Of a DNA stretch of 6,734 bases, positions 1 through 6,455 are shown one piece after another. The translations under genes and the position numbers were made by a program. This stretch comes from Chloroflexota bacterium (GTDB taxonomy: Bacteria; Chloroflexota; Chloroflexia; Thermomicrobiales; UBA6265). The number at the start of each line of letters is the position of its first letter. The first letter of the stretch is position 1. Location: contig JAFAEA010000250.1 in the NCBI GenBank assembly GCA_023424355.1, forward strand, positions 1 through 6,734, in the 5' to 3' direction. Under the pieces are notes generated by a model. That model ran no database searches. It was given only the letters and a program-made list of their open reading frames with translations, and was not told the DNA's origin.

Positions 1-249
1 ACCCTGATGGCCGCGGCAAAGATGCAATCCGGAAGCAATCCAGCGCCGGCAAACGATCAGGAAATGGTGCTGTACAGCTCGGATGGCATTGAGAGCTTCG
101 GCTTTGTTGAGCACCTCAAACTGCCGCACTTCGTCACCTTTGGTTCCGGCATGACCGTGAACAAGATGGCAATCGATGCCTCGAACGAGAGCGAACCAAC
201 CGGGCATCTCGATATCGATTTGGTCGCCGCCGGATCGGAGGAAAACTGA
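1..249 (+). CDS. phnI: PhnI, C-P lyase core subunit / RPnTP synthase nucleosidase (C-terminal part)
   Basis: The frame is open from base 1 and ends at TGA 247-249, so only the last 82 residues are present and the start lies upstream. In E. coli PhnI works with PhnG, PhnH and PhnL to swap the adenine of ATP for a phosphonate, giving ribose 1-phosphonate 5-triphosphate. The recognisable segment is LYSSDGIESFGFVEHLKLPHF. Its HLKLPH motif has histidines encoded at 112-114 and 127-129, with the spacing of the PhnI His pair (His328 and His333 in E. coli, from memory) that sits at the PhnI-PhnJ interface in the core complex. After the motif the tail of about 37 residues is acidic and less conserved. 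The stop overlaps the phnJ start (TGATG). Immediate continuation into phnJ, the standard partner gene, makes the call firm despite the short fragment. The ATG at base 7 is internal and not the start. Confidence 0.9.
   Translation, partial: TLMAAAKMQSGSNPAPANDQEMVLYSSDGIESFGFVEHLKLPHFVTFGSGMTVNKMAIDASNESEPTGHLDIDLVAAGSEEN
237..242 (+). promoter_or_regulatory. Strong ribosome binding site of phnJ
   Basis: GGAGGA lies six bases upstream of the phnJ ATG at 249 and inside the last codons of phnI. Together with the TGATG stop/start overlap it fixes the phnJ start and points to translational coupling of the two core subunits. Confidence 0.75.
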
Positions 250-1127
250 TGAGTACTGTGCAGGAGAAAGCTCCCCAGGAATCACAGCGATACAGTTATG
301 CATTTCTGGATGAACAGAGCAAAAAGGCGATTCGCCGCGCAACCCTGAAGGCAGTCGCGATTCCGGGCTATCAGGTGCCGTTTGGCTCGCGAGAGCTGCC
401 AATCGCACGTGGTTGGGGAACCGGCGGACTCCAGCTGACGCTCTCGCTCATCGGCCCGAACGATTGCCTGAAGGTGATCGATCAGGGTGCGGATGATAGC
501 GTGAATGCCGTCAATATCCGCCGCCTGGTGGAACGCACCACACCGGATGTCACCACCACCACCCGCACCGAAGAGGCGACCGTGATCCAATCGCGTCACC
601 GCCTGCCGGAGAAGCCGCTTCGCACCGATCAGATCATGATCTATCAGGTGCCGATGCCGGAACCGCTTCGAGGTGTGGAGAGGCGCGAGGAGGAATCCCG
701 CCGGATGCACGGCGAGGCGGATTACAGCCGCATGTGGGTCAGCCTGTACGAAGATATCGTGCGCAACGGCGAAATCACCCGCTCCTCCAGCTATCCGGTG
801 CTGGTGCATGGACGCTACATCATGTCCACCAGTCCCGTTCCGCGCTGGGATCTGCCGAAGCTGCATTTCGCTGAAGCACTCGGACTCTACGGCGCTGGCC
901 GCGAGAAGCGCATCTACGCCATTCCGCCATACACCAGCGTTGTACCGCTGGCATTCGAGGACTATCCGTTCCGGGTCGAGGATTTCAGCGACAAGAAGTG
1001 TGCCTACTGCGGTTCCGCGGAATCGTTCCTGGTGCCGACTCCGGACCAGAACGGCGATGCGATTTACGTCTGCTCGGATACCGATTACTGCGAGAACTAT
1101 GAGGCTGGGGAGATCGAGAAATCATGA
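249..1127 (+). CDS. phnJ: PhnJ, alpha-D-ribose 1-methylphosphonate 5-phosphate C-P lyase
   Basis: PhnJ is the radical-SAM enzyme that breaks the C-P bond, turning ribose 1-alkylphosphonate 5-phosphate into 5-phosphoribosyl 1,2-cyclic phosphate plus alkane. It is 292 residues long, close to E. coli PhnJ. The N-terminal block AIPGYQVPFG holds the glycyl-radical candidate Gly40 (Gly32 in E. coli). It is followed by ARGWGTGGLQLTLSLIG and the DQGADDSVNAV block. The C-terminal cysteines are Cys251, Cys254, Cys275 and Cys281, in CAYC and CSDTDYC. They correspond to the three E. coli Fe-S ligands (241, 244, 266) and the thiyl-radical Cys272. The Cys254-Cys275 gap is 20 residues, against 21 in the E. 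coli sequence as I recall it. Every catalytic residue I can name is present, so the enzyme should be active. The N-terminus is about 8 residues longer than in E. coli. Its TGA overlaps the phnK ATG (ATGA). Confidence 0.98.
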   Translation: MSTVQEKAPQESQRYSYAFLDEQSKKAIRRATLKAVAIPGYQVPFGSRELPIARGWGTGGLQLTLSLIGPNDCLKVIDQGADDSVNAVNIRRLVERTTPDVTTTTRTEEATVIQSRHRLPEKPLRTDQIMIYQVPMPEPLRGVERREEESRRMHGEADYSRMWVSLYEDIVRNGEITRSSSYPVLVHGRYIMSTSPVPRWDLPKLHFAEALGLYGAGREKRIYAIPPYTSVVPLAFEDYPFRVEDFSDKKCAYCGSAESFLVPTPDQNGDAIYVCSDTDYCENYEAGEIEKS

Positions 1128-1999
1128 GCACTGCATTGATTAAAGCACCCGCGGTTTCGCAGGTGGAAACGCTGCTGAGCATTCGCGATCTCACCAAGCT
1201 CTATGGGCCGGGATGTGAGCGCTGCCTGGATCTCACCGGCCCCGAGAGCAACAACACCGTGTGCCCCGCATGTGGAACCGTGGTGGCATGCGCAAATGTC
1301 TCGTTCGATCTCCGACCGGGTCACACCATCGGCATCGTTGGCGAGAGCGGTAGCGGCAAATCCACGGTGCTGAAGAGCATCTATGGGGATATCGAGCCGA
1401 CTTCCGGCCAGGCGATTCTGAGCACCGAGGGCGATGACCCGCGGGATCTGTTCCAACTCAACTCGCAGGCGCGTCGCCGCGTGCGGAACTTCGAGATCGG
1501 CATGGTTTACCAGACACCGCAACAGGGACTCAACTTCGGCATCACGGCCGGAGGCAATGTGGCCGATCGGTTGCTGGCTGCCAACTGGCGACACGTCAGC
1601 GAAATCCGCAGCCGCGCCAGTGGATTGCTGGAACGGATGGAGATCCCCAATACGCGCATGGATGACATGCCTGGCGATTTCAGCGGCGGTATGCAGCAAC
1701 GCGTACAGGTGGCCAAGGCGCTCGCCAACGGACCCGTGGTGCTGCTGCTCGATGAGATGACCAGTGGTCTGGATGTCTCCGTTCAGGCAGGTGTGCTGGA
1801 TCTTATTCAGGAAATTCAACACGAAGCAAACATTGCGCTGATCGTTGTGTCGCACGATTTAGGGGTGGTTCGCCTGCTCTGTGAGAAGGCGATTGTGATG
1901 AAGAACGGTCGCGTTGTTGAACGAGGTCTCACCGATCAGATTCTGGAAGATCCGCATCATCCGTATACGCAACTTCTCGTGAGTTCCGTAAATCGATAA
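1124..1999 (+). CDS. phnK: PhnK, ABC-type ATPase of the C-P lyase complex
   Basis: PhnK is an ABC ATPase that in E. coli docks on PhnJ of the PhnGHIJ core rather than on a permease. At 291 residues this copy is longer than the roughly 250-residue E. coli protein. The motifs are intact: A-loop Tyr27, Walker A GESGSGKST 73-81, Q-loop Gln130, signature FSGGMQQ 186-192, Walker B LLLDE ending at Glu211, D-loop SGLD and switch His244. The C-terminal HHPYTQLLVSS block is shared with E. coli PhnK and with oligopeptide-type ATPases, but PhnK is the clear choice between phnJ and phnL. Two things are odd. A cysteine-rich insertion sits between the A-loop and Walker A (Cys31, 34, 47, 50, plus Cys56). Walker B is followed by Met212 where Pro is usual (DEM, not DEP). 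The start overlaps the phnJ stop by ATGA. A modest GGGGAG lies at 1107-1112. Confidence 0.95.
   Translation: MSTALIKAPAVSQVETLLSIRDLTKLYGPGCERCLDLTGPESNNTVCPACGTVVACANVSFDLRPGHTIGIVGESGSGKSTVLKSIYGDIEPTSGQAILSTEGDDPRDLFQLNSQARRRVRNFEIGMVYQTPQQGLNFGITAGGNVADRLLAANWRHVSEIRSRASGLLERMEIPNTRMDDMPGDFSGGMQQRVQVAKALANGPVVLLLDEMTSGLDVSVQAGVLDLIQEIQHEANIALIVVSHDLGVVRLLCEKAIVMKNGRVVERGLTDQILEDPHHPYTQLLVSSVNR
1214..1273 (+). other. Zinc-ribbon-like CxxC-x12-CxxC insertion within PhnK
   Basis: This stretch encodes PhnK residues 31-50, where two CxxC knuckles (CERC and CPAC) are separated by 12 residues. The fifth cysteine, Cys56, follows shortly after. The block lies between the ATP-base-stacking Tyr27 and the conserved NVSFDL strand, where E. 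coli PhnK has only a short turn. The spacing is that of a small four-cysteine metal site. Metal binding is inferred from the pattern only, and a redox-active cysteine pair is an alternative. Confidence 0.7.
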
Positions 2000-2046
2000 C
2001 TTTCACGCTCTTATCTGAACATTCGCGCAGTTCCATGCAGAAACCG

Positions 2047-2051
2047 AAAGG
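2047..2051 (+). promoter_or_regulatory. Probable ribosome binding site of phnL
   Basis: AAAGG ends ten bases before the ATG at 2062. The upstream in-frame ATG at 2035 has no purine-rich stretch in front of it. This site is the main reason for choosing 2062 as the phnL start. Confidence 0.45.
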
Positions 2052-2061
2052 TAGCAACGGG

Positions 2062-2808
2062 ATGGGTTCTCCACGGTTTGAGATCAGGGGCCTCCAGAAG
2101 TCCTTTGAACTCCACATTCTCAAGTGCAAGGTGATACCGGGCTTCGCTAACGTGAGTTTCGATGTGCCACAAGGTGCATTCGTCGGCATCGCCGGCAAGA
2201 GCGGTAGCGGTAAGTCCAGCTTGCTGAAGTGCCTCTACCGAACGTACCTGGCCGACGCTGGTGAGATTCGATATCTCCGCGAATCCGGCGAGACGGTCGA
2301 TCTGGTGACGATTGACGACGACACTATGCTCGACATCCGCAACAAGGAGATCGGGTACGTCTCGCAGTTCCTCCATGCTGTGCCGCGCGTAACGGCTATG
2401 GACCTCGCGGCGCGACCACTGGTGCATGCGGGAGTTGATTCGGCCGAGGCGCACGAGCGAGTTGCCTATTACTTCGAGCAACTCGAACTCCCGGCTGATT
2501 TGTGGGATGGCTACCCTATTCTCTTTAGCGGTGGTGAGCAGCAGCGTGTGAACATCGCCCGGGCACTTGCCAGCAAATCTTCGGTATTGCTGCTGGATGA
2601 GCCGACATCCTCGCTGGATGAGCGACTCCAGGGTACGGTTGCTCGCCTTCTGCGCGATCGCAAGGATGAAGGCACAACCCTGATCGGCATCATGCACGAT
2701 CAGCAGCTTCTCGCCAGCCTGGCCGATTCGATTGTGTATATGCACAACGGGGTAGTCACCAACATCGAGACCGACAACCAAATCGGAACAGCGGTGACCG
2801 CATCATGA
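2062..2808 (+). CDS. phnL: PhnL, ABC-type ATPase of the C-P lyase system
   Basis: PhnL is the second ABC ATPase of the C-P lyase machinery. In E. coli it is needed with PhnG, H and I for forming the ribose phosphonate, and it associates with the core through PhnK. From the ATG at 2062 the protein has 248 residues. Walker A is GKSGSGKSS 45-53, the Q-loop SQFLH holds Gln102, the signature FSGGEQQR is at 155-162, Walker B LLLDEP is at 176-181 and the switch His is 212 (MHD). The SQFLHAVPR and GGEQQRVNIARAL segments closely resemble E. coli PhnL (SQFLRVIPR). An in-frame ATG at 2035 would add nine residues. I prefer 2062 because it has an AAAGG site and places the first strand (FEIRGL) where family members start. 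A 62-base gap separates it from phnK, unlike the overlapping junctions nearby. Its TGA overlaps the next ATG by ATGA. Confidence 0.93.
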   Translation: MGSPRFEIRGLQKSFELHILKCKVIPGFANVSFDVPQGAFVGIAGKSGSGKSSLLKCLYRTYLADAGEIRYLRESGETVDLVTIDDDTMLDIRNKEIGYVSQFLHAVPRVTAMDLAARPLVHAGVDSAEAHERVAYYFEQLELPADLWDGYPILFSGGEQQRVNIARALASKSSVLLLDEPTSSLDERLQGTVARLLRDRKDEGTTLIGIMHDQQLLASLADSIVYMHNGVVTNIETDNQIGTAVTAS

Positions 2809-3599
2809 GCATGAAGGTTGTGGTATTGGGATCCAGCGCATCCATGCCAGCGGCCGGTGATGCCTGCAGCGGGTACCTGGTGCAATCCGGTGGGACAAAT
2901 GTGTTGCTGGACTGCGGTACTGGTGTGATCAGCGCCCTGCAGAAGCACATTGCGCTGACCGATCTCACCGCGATTGTGATCACCCACTTTCACCCGGATC
3001 ACTTCATCGATTTGGTACCGCTGCGATATGGACTTCGCTACGGCCCCGGCGAATCGATTCGGCCTCGCGTGTTCCTGCCGCCTCATGGCATCGCCTATCT
3101 CAAGCAGGTTGGCATGGGGCTCCGAAGTTCCGAGAATTACTTTGAGCAAGCCTACGATCTCGAGGAATACCAGCCAGAGTGCACGCTGACCTTAGGGGAT
3201 CTGAACCTAAGCTTCTGCCGTACCACTCACGATATCCCAACCTGGGCGATTTCCGTTACGGATGGCGAGCACACCTTCGCCTACACCGCCGATACGCAGG
3301 AATCAGCAGAGTTGGTGGAGTTCTTCACCGGTGCGGATGTGCTCCTGAGCGAATCCACCTACCCTTCCACGCTCGCAAATCTGCCGAGTGGCAATCACCT
3401 CACCAGCAAGCAAGCCGGTGAATTGGCGACTCACGCCGAAGTTGGACACCTCGTTCTTTCGCATTTCTGGCCTGGTATCGATCGGCAGGAGTTCCTCGCC
3501 GATGCTGCCACCACGTTTCAAGGTCCGATTTCGCTGGCCGAATCGGGATCTGCAATCGCTGTGAACGCGCAGAACAGGAGCAAAAATGCTTTCGATTGA
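2805..3599 (+). CDS. Metallo-beta-lactamase-fold hydrolase, probable PhnP-type cyclic phosphodiesterase
   Basis: This is a 264-residue MBL-fold enzyme of the RNase Z/PhnP/YhfI kind. The two-metal ligand set looks complete: His61-x-His63-x-Asp65-His66 (THFHPDH), His142 (TTHD), Asp163 (YTADT) and His220 (LSHF), with a further His198 in GNHLT. The segment DHFIDLVPLRYG resembles that following the metal motif in E. coli PhnP (DHVQGLFPLRWG). PhnP hydrolyses 5-phosphoribosyl 1,2-cyclic phosphate, the PhnJ product, to ribose 1,5-bisphosphate. Position between phnL and phnC with overlaps on both sides argues for that role. However, the N-terminal cysteine loop that forms a structural zinc site in E. 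coli PhnP is absent; only Cys21 lies there. I therefore assign the function from context and give no symbol. The start is the ATGA overlap at 2805; an ATG at 2811 is possible. Confidence 0.85.
   Translation: MSMKVVVLGSSASMPAAGDACSGYLVQSGGTNVLLDCGTGVISALQKHIALTDLTAIVITHFHPDHFIDLVPLRYGLRYGPGESIRPRVFLPPHGIAYLKQVGMGLRSSENYFEQAYDLEEYQPECTLTLGDLNLSFCRTTHDIPTWAISVTDGEHTFAYTADTQESAELVEFFTGADVLLSESTYPSTLANLPSGNHLTSKQAGELATHAEVGHLVLSHFWPGIDRQEFLADAATTFQGPISLAESGSAIAVNAQNRSKNAFD
3576..3580 (+). promoter_or_regulatory. Ribosome binding site of phnC
   Basis: AGGAG lies five bases before the ATG at 3586, inside the last codons of the MBL-fold gene. It supports a phnC start that overlaps the upstream gene by 14 bases. 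Confidence 0.7.
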
Positions 3600-4398
3600 G
3601 AATCTCAAGGTCGTATTCGAAAACGGATACGAAGCGCTGAAATCCGTGAACATGACCGTCAACGACGGTGAAATCGTAGGACTCATCGGCCGTTCTGGTG
3701 CAGGGAAATCCACCATCCTTCGCACGATCAATGGCATTCAGCCGGCGACTTCCGGAACCATCCATCTGGACGGACGCGATGTCGCCGGCATGACCGGTGA
3801 GGAACTCCGTCAGGTTCGCCGGGAGATCGGCTTTATCTGGCAGGAGCACCACCTGGTTGAGCGGCTCACCGTGATGCAGAACGTTCTCTCTGGTCGCCTG
3901 GGATACATCCCCACACTGCAGGGATTCTTCCATTACTTCGACCGTGAACAGCGCGAGATCGCACTCAACAGCCTCGAGCGCGTGAATATGCTGCATCGTG
4001 CCGAAAACCGTGCCGATCGCCTCAGTGGTGGCGAGAAACAGCGCGTGGCCATCGCCCGGGCATTGGCCCAGCAGCCGCGAATTATCCTCGCCGATGAACC
4101 AGTCGCCAGTCTCGATGTCGAACTCTCCTGGCAGGTAATGAGCGATCTCGTCACCGTCTCCCGTCAGGAGAAGGTGCCGACGCTTGTGTGTATCCACCAT
4201 GTGGATCTGGCCAAGACCTTCTGTGATCGCATCGTTGGTCTGGCACAGGGACACATCGTGTTCGATGGCAAGCCAGATGAGCTGAATCGCGCCGCCCTCG
4301 ATGACATCTATCGCTTCGACAAACCCAAGGCGATCTCTTCTGCCGAGCGGCAGGAAGCCGTCGCCATGATGGCGATGTACGCCGGAGGTGGAGAATGA
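3586..4398 (+). CDS. phnC: PhnC, phosphonate ABC importer ATP-binding protein
   Basis: PhnC is the cytoplasmic ATPase driving phosphonate uptake through PhnE. At 270 residues it has family length. Motifs are Walker A GRSGAGKST 35-43, Q-loop Gln86 in GFIWQEHHLVERLTVMQNVLSGRLG, signature LSGGEKQR 146-153, Walker B IILADEP 166-172 and a switch histidine at 204 (IHHVDLA). The LxxRLTVxxNVLxGRLG stretch after the Q-loop, followed by a long F/Y-rich segment (LQGFFHYFDREQRE), is typical of PhnC and separates it from PhnK and PhnL in this window. The gene starts 14 bases inside the preceding hydrolase gene and its TGA overlaps the phnE ATG, so production of ATPase and permease is probably coupled. Substrate range (phosphonate, phosphite or phosphate esters) cannot be read from this protein. 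The C-P lyase context favours phosphonates. Confidence 0.95.
   Translation: MLSIENLKVVFENGYEALKSVNMTVNDGEIVGLIGRSGAGKSTILRTINGIQPATSGTIHLDGRDVAGMTGEELRQVRREIGFIWQEHHLVERLTVMQNVLSGRLGYIPTLQGFFHYFDREQREIALNSLERVNMLHRAENRADRLSGGEKQRVAIARALAQQPRIILADEPVASLDVELSWQVMSDLVTVSRQEKVPTLVCIHHVDLAKTFCDRIVGLAQGHIVFDGKPDELNRAALDDIYRFDKPKAISSAERQEAVAMMAMYAGGGE
4384..4388 (+). promoter_or_regulatory. Strong ribosome binding site of phnE
   Basis: GGAGG lies six bases before the ATG at 4395, within the final codons of phnC (which end in Gly-Gly-Glu). It is among the best matches to an anti-16S sequence in the window and supports the ATGA-overlap start. Confidence 0.75.
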
Positions 4399-5273
4399 GT
4401 CAGCACGTATTTCAGGCACCCACAACGGGACGTGAGATCTCGAATCGCGAGAAGCTACTGCGTCCCGTTCCGATGCCGAGCCTCAAGAGTGTCGCGATTC
4501 TCGTCGTACTCCTGCTGCTGTTGATTTGGGGAGCATCCTCAACGGGTGCGAACTTCCAGACGCTTGCTGAAGGTATCCCAAATATCTGGGATTTCCTCAC
4601 CAGGTTGTTCCCGTTCCAGTTTGTGATGGTGGATTGGCGCATCAATTTCTTTGGTAATCAGCTCAGCTGGAATGTCCCGGAAGCAATCCCGGCACTGGTG
4701 GAAACCGTGCAGATGGCAATTGTCGGTACCGTTGGCGCGGTGCTGCTGAGCCTGCCGTTCGGATTTCTCGCAGCCCGTAATATCACTCCACACCCGGTCG
4801 TCTACTTCCTCACCCGCTTCTCACTCAATGTGAACCGCGCGGTGCCGGATATCATCTTCGCGCTTATCTTCGTCTCGGCTGTTGGGCTTGGACCCTTCGC
4901 CGGAATCCTCGCCCTTACCATCGGATCGATAGGCACAGCAGCCAAGATGTATGCCGAATCGATTGAATCCATCGATCCTGCCCAGATACAGGCGGTACGC
5001 GCCACCGGAGCCAACGAGCTGAAGGTGTTCTCCTTCGCCGTGATGCCACAGGCACTGCCGCTCATTGCCAGCTACAGCCTGCTGATGTTCGAGGGGAATG
5101 TGCGCTCAGCATCCATCCTCGGCATCGTCGGTGCCGGCGGTATCGGACTCATCCTCAACAAATACATGGCCCTGTTCAAGTACCAGGAGCTCATGGGCGC
5201 CCTTCTCTTGATCATTGTCCTTGTGACCATTATCGATCGCGTTAGCGATGCAATCAGAAGGAGGATCGTCTAG
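4395..5273 (+). CDS. phnE: PhnE, phosphonate ABC importer permease
   Basis: PhnE is the membrane permease of the importer, expected to act as a homodimer because only one permease gene is present. The 292-residue protein starts with about 30 hydrophilic residues. A Leu-rich first membrane span follows at about 33-46, then an external loop of about 50 residues (47-95). Further spans cover roughly 101-127, 152-182, 213-232, 240-258 and 266-283. The segment from Glu188 through AVRATGAN (200-207) to MPQALP is the EAA-type loop that contacts the ATPase. NVNRAVPDIIFALIFVSAVGLGPFAGILAL matches the PhnE pattern of a conserved Arg-Pro-Asp before a gating helix. The start overlaps phnC by ATGA with a strong GGAGG site. 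A gap of 72 bases to the preferred phnD start follows. In E. coli the order is phnC-D-E; here phnE precedes phnD. Confidence 0.95.
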   Translation: MSQHVFQAPTTGREISNREKLLRPVPMPSLKSVAILVVLLLLLIWGASSTGANFQTLAEGIPNIWDFLTRLFPFQFVMVDWRINFFGNQLSWNVPEAIPALVETVQMAIVGTVGAVLLSLPFGFLAARNITPHPVVYFLTRFSLNVNRAVPDIIFALIFVSAVGLGPFAGILALTIGSIGTAAKMYAESIESIDPAQIQAVRATGANELKVFSFAVMPQALPLIASYSLLMFEGNVRSASILGIVGAGGIGLILNKYMALFKYQELMGALLLIIVLVTIIDRVSDAIRRRIV

Positions 5274-5345
5274 CGCCAAATCACGCAGTGCCGCATGTCT
5301 GTCGCTTCGAATTTCGATAACTCCTCTACGAAAGTGGGACAACTG

Positions 5346-6455
5346 ATGAACTTCAAACGATTAGTCACCAGTATGTTTGCCGTGGTACTTCTCTCCGTTA
5401 CGGCGCCGGTCGGCGCGATTCTGGCCATGCAGGCCACTCCGGATGCCACTCCATCCGGCGATGCGATTGCGATCACCGATCTACCATCCTCCCCGCCGGA
5501 ATACGACCGCACGGGTTGGCCAGAGCAGCTGACCTGTGGTCTCTTTGGTGGCGATGATGCCGAGGAAGCCCTCTCCAACAACGAACCGCTCGCCCGTTAC
5601 ATCAGCGAGTGGATCGGTATTCCGTTGGAGTACACCACCGGTAGCAGCTACAACGCCGTGATCGAGGCTGCTCGCGCTGGCCGCGTGGATTGCTACACCG
5701 TTGGTCCGTTCGCCTACATCCTGGGTGTGCAGGAAGCCGATGCCGAGGCTCTGGCCATCGGTATCTCCAGCAGCGCCGATGATCCGGTATACGACGAAAC
5801 GCTCACACCGTTCTACTACTCCGTGATCAGCACCTGGAAGGGCTCTGGCATTGAGAACATCAACGATCTCGAGGGCCACAGCTTCTCCTTCGTCGATCCA
5901 GCGAGCACCAGTGGTCACCTGATTCCGGAAGCCAGCATGATCGATGCCGGTGTGGATCCGAACGACCCGAACCTCAACATCCAAACCATGTACGCTGGTA
6001 GCCACCCAACCAGCGGACTCGCCATCGCCAACCATCAGGTCGATGCCGGCGCCACCACCGAGGCCACCATCCGCAACATGTGGCAGGAAGGTACTGCCGA
6101 TGTCTGCTTCTGGGAAGATGGTCAAACCAACAAGGTGCGCACCCAGGAGGAGTTCACCGAGCTCTACAACAACTGCCCGGATGGCTACCTGGTGCCGATT
6201 TTCTACAGCAACCCGATCCCGAGCACTCCGTTCGCGATCAACAAGAACCTGCCGCCAAGCCTGAAGCAGGCCGTGAAGGATGCGCTGCTCTCAACCCCGC
6301 AGAATGCCGAATTCATCGCCGAATCCGGCCGCTGGTTCGTGGACCCAACCATCACCGATCCGGATTTCGCTGGCCTCGATCACCTCGATGCCATGTACGA
6401 TCCTCTCCGCGAAGTCGCCAAGGCGCTCGATCTGGATCTCAAGTCGCTGGACTAG
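5346..6455 (+). CDS. phnD: PhnD, phosphonate-binding protein of the ABC importer
   Basis: PhnD is the exported solute-binding protein that delivers phosphonate to PhnE. From ATG 5346 it has 369 residues. A signal peptide follows (MNFKR, then hydrophobic 6-26, cleavage likely near AMQA at 27-30), then a Thr/Pro linker ATPDATPSGDA. An in-frame ATG at 5295 would put 17 polar residues before this signal, so 5346 is preferred although its site (GTGGGA) is weak. The mature part is a type 2 periplasmic-binding fold. Likely ligand residues are Tyr102 (SSYNAVIEA), Ser187-Thr188-Ser189 in DPASTSGHLIP at the helix N-terminus that binds the phosphonate group, His220 (AGSHPTSGLAIAN) and Glu239 (TTEAT). 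No lipobox Cys is present. Four cysteines (64, 116, 254, 277) could form two disulfides. A segment of about 30 residues around 250-280 looks inserted relative to E. coli PhnD. Confidence 0.93.
   Translation: MNFKRLVTSMFAVVLLSVTAPVGAILAMQATPDATPSGDAIAITDLPSSPPEYDRTGWPEQLTCGLFGGDDAEEALSNNEPLARYISEWIGIPLEYTTGSSYNAVIEAARAGRVDCYTVGPFAYILGVQEADAEALAIGISSSADDPVYDETLTPFYYSVISTWKGSGIENINDLEGHSFSFVDPASTSGHLIPEASMIDAGVDPNDPNLNIQTMYAGSHPTSGLAIANHQVDAGATTEATIRNMWQEGTADVCFWEDGQTNKVRTQEEFTELYNNCPDGYLVPIFYSNPIPSTPFAINKNLPPSLKQAVKDALLSTPQNAEFIAESGRWFVDPTITDPDFAGLDHLDAMYDPLREVAKALDLDLKSLD

Noticed and set aside
1343..1363. Near-identical DNA in the Walker A regions of phnK and phnL (the second at 2198-2218)
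   Set aside because: Explained by the shared P-loop protein motif of paralogous ABC ATPases, not a mobile or regulatory repeat.
1097..1855. Minus-strand open frame of about 252 codons opposite phnK
   Set aside because: Antisense to a clear ABC ATPase gene, no recognisable domain; a coding shadow. The same applies to 2011-2781 opposite phnL and 5481-6125 opposite phnD.
3400..4425. Minus-strand open frame of about 341 codons opposite the end of the MBL gene and phnC
   Set aside because: It lies wholly against well-conserved + strand genes, its translation matches no family I recognise, and such mirror frames are expected in GC-biased coding DNA.
5303..5322. Near-palindrome around TTCGAATTTCGA in the phnE-phnD gap
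   Set aside because: The arms are short and imperfect and leave almost no loop. No operator or terminator can be supported.
5295..5345. In-frame upstream ATG extending PhnD by 17 residues
   Set aside because: The extension is polar and would precede a normal signal peptide. The ATG at 5346 gives a canonical signal sequence.
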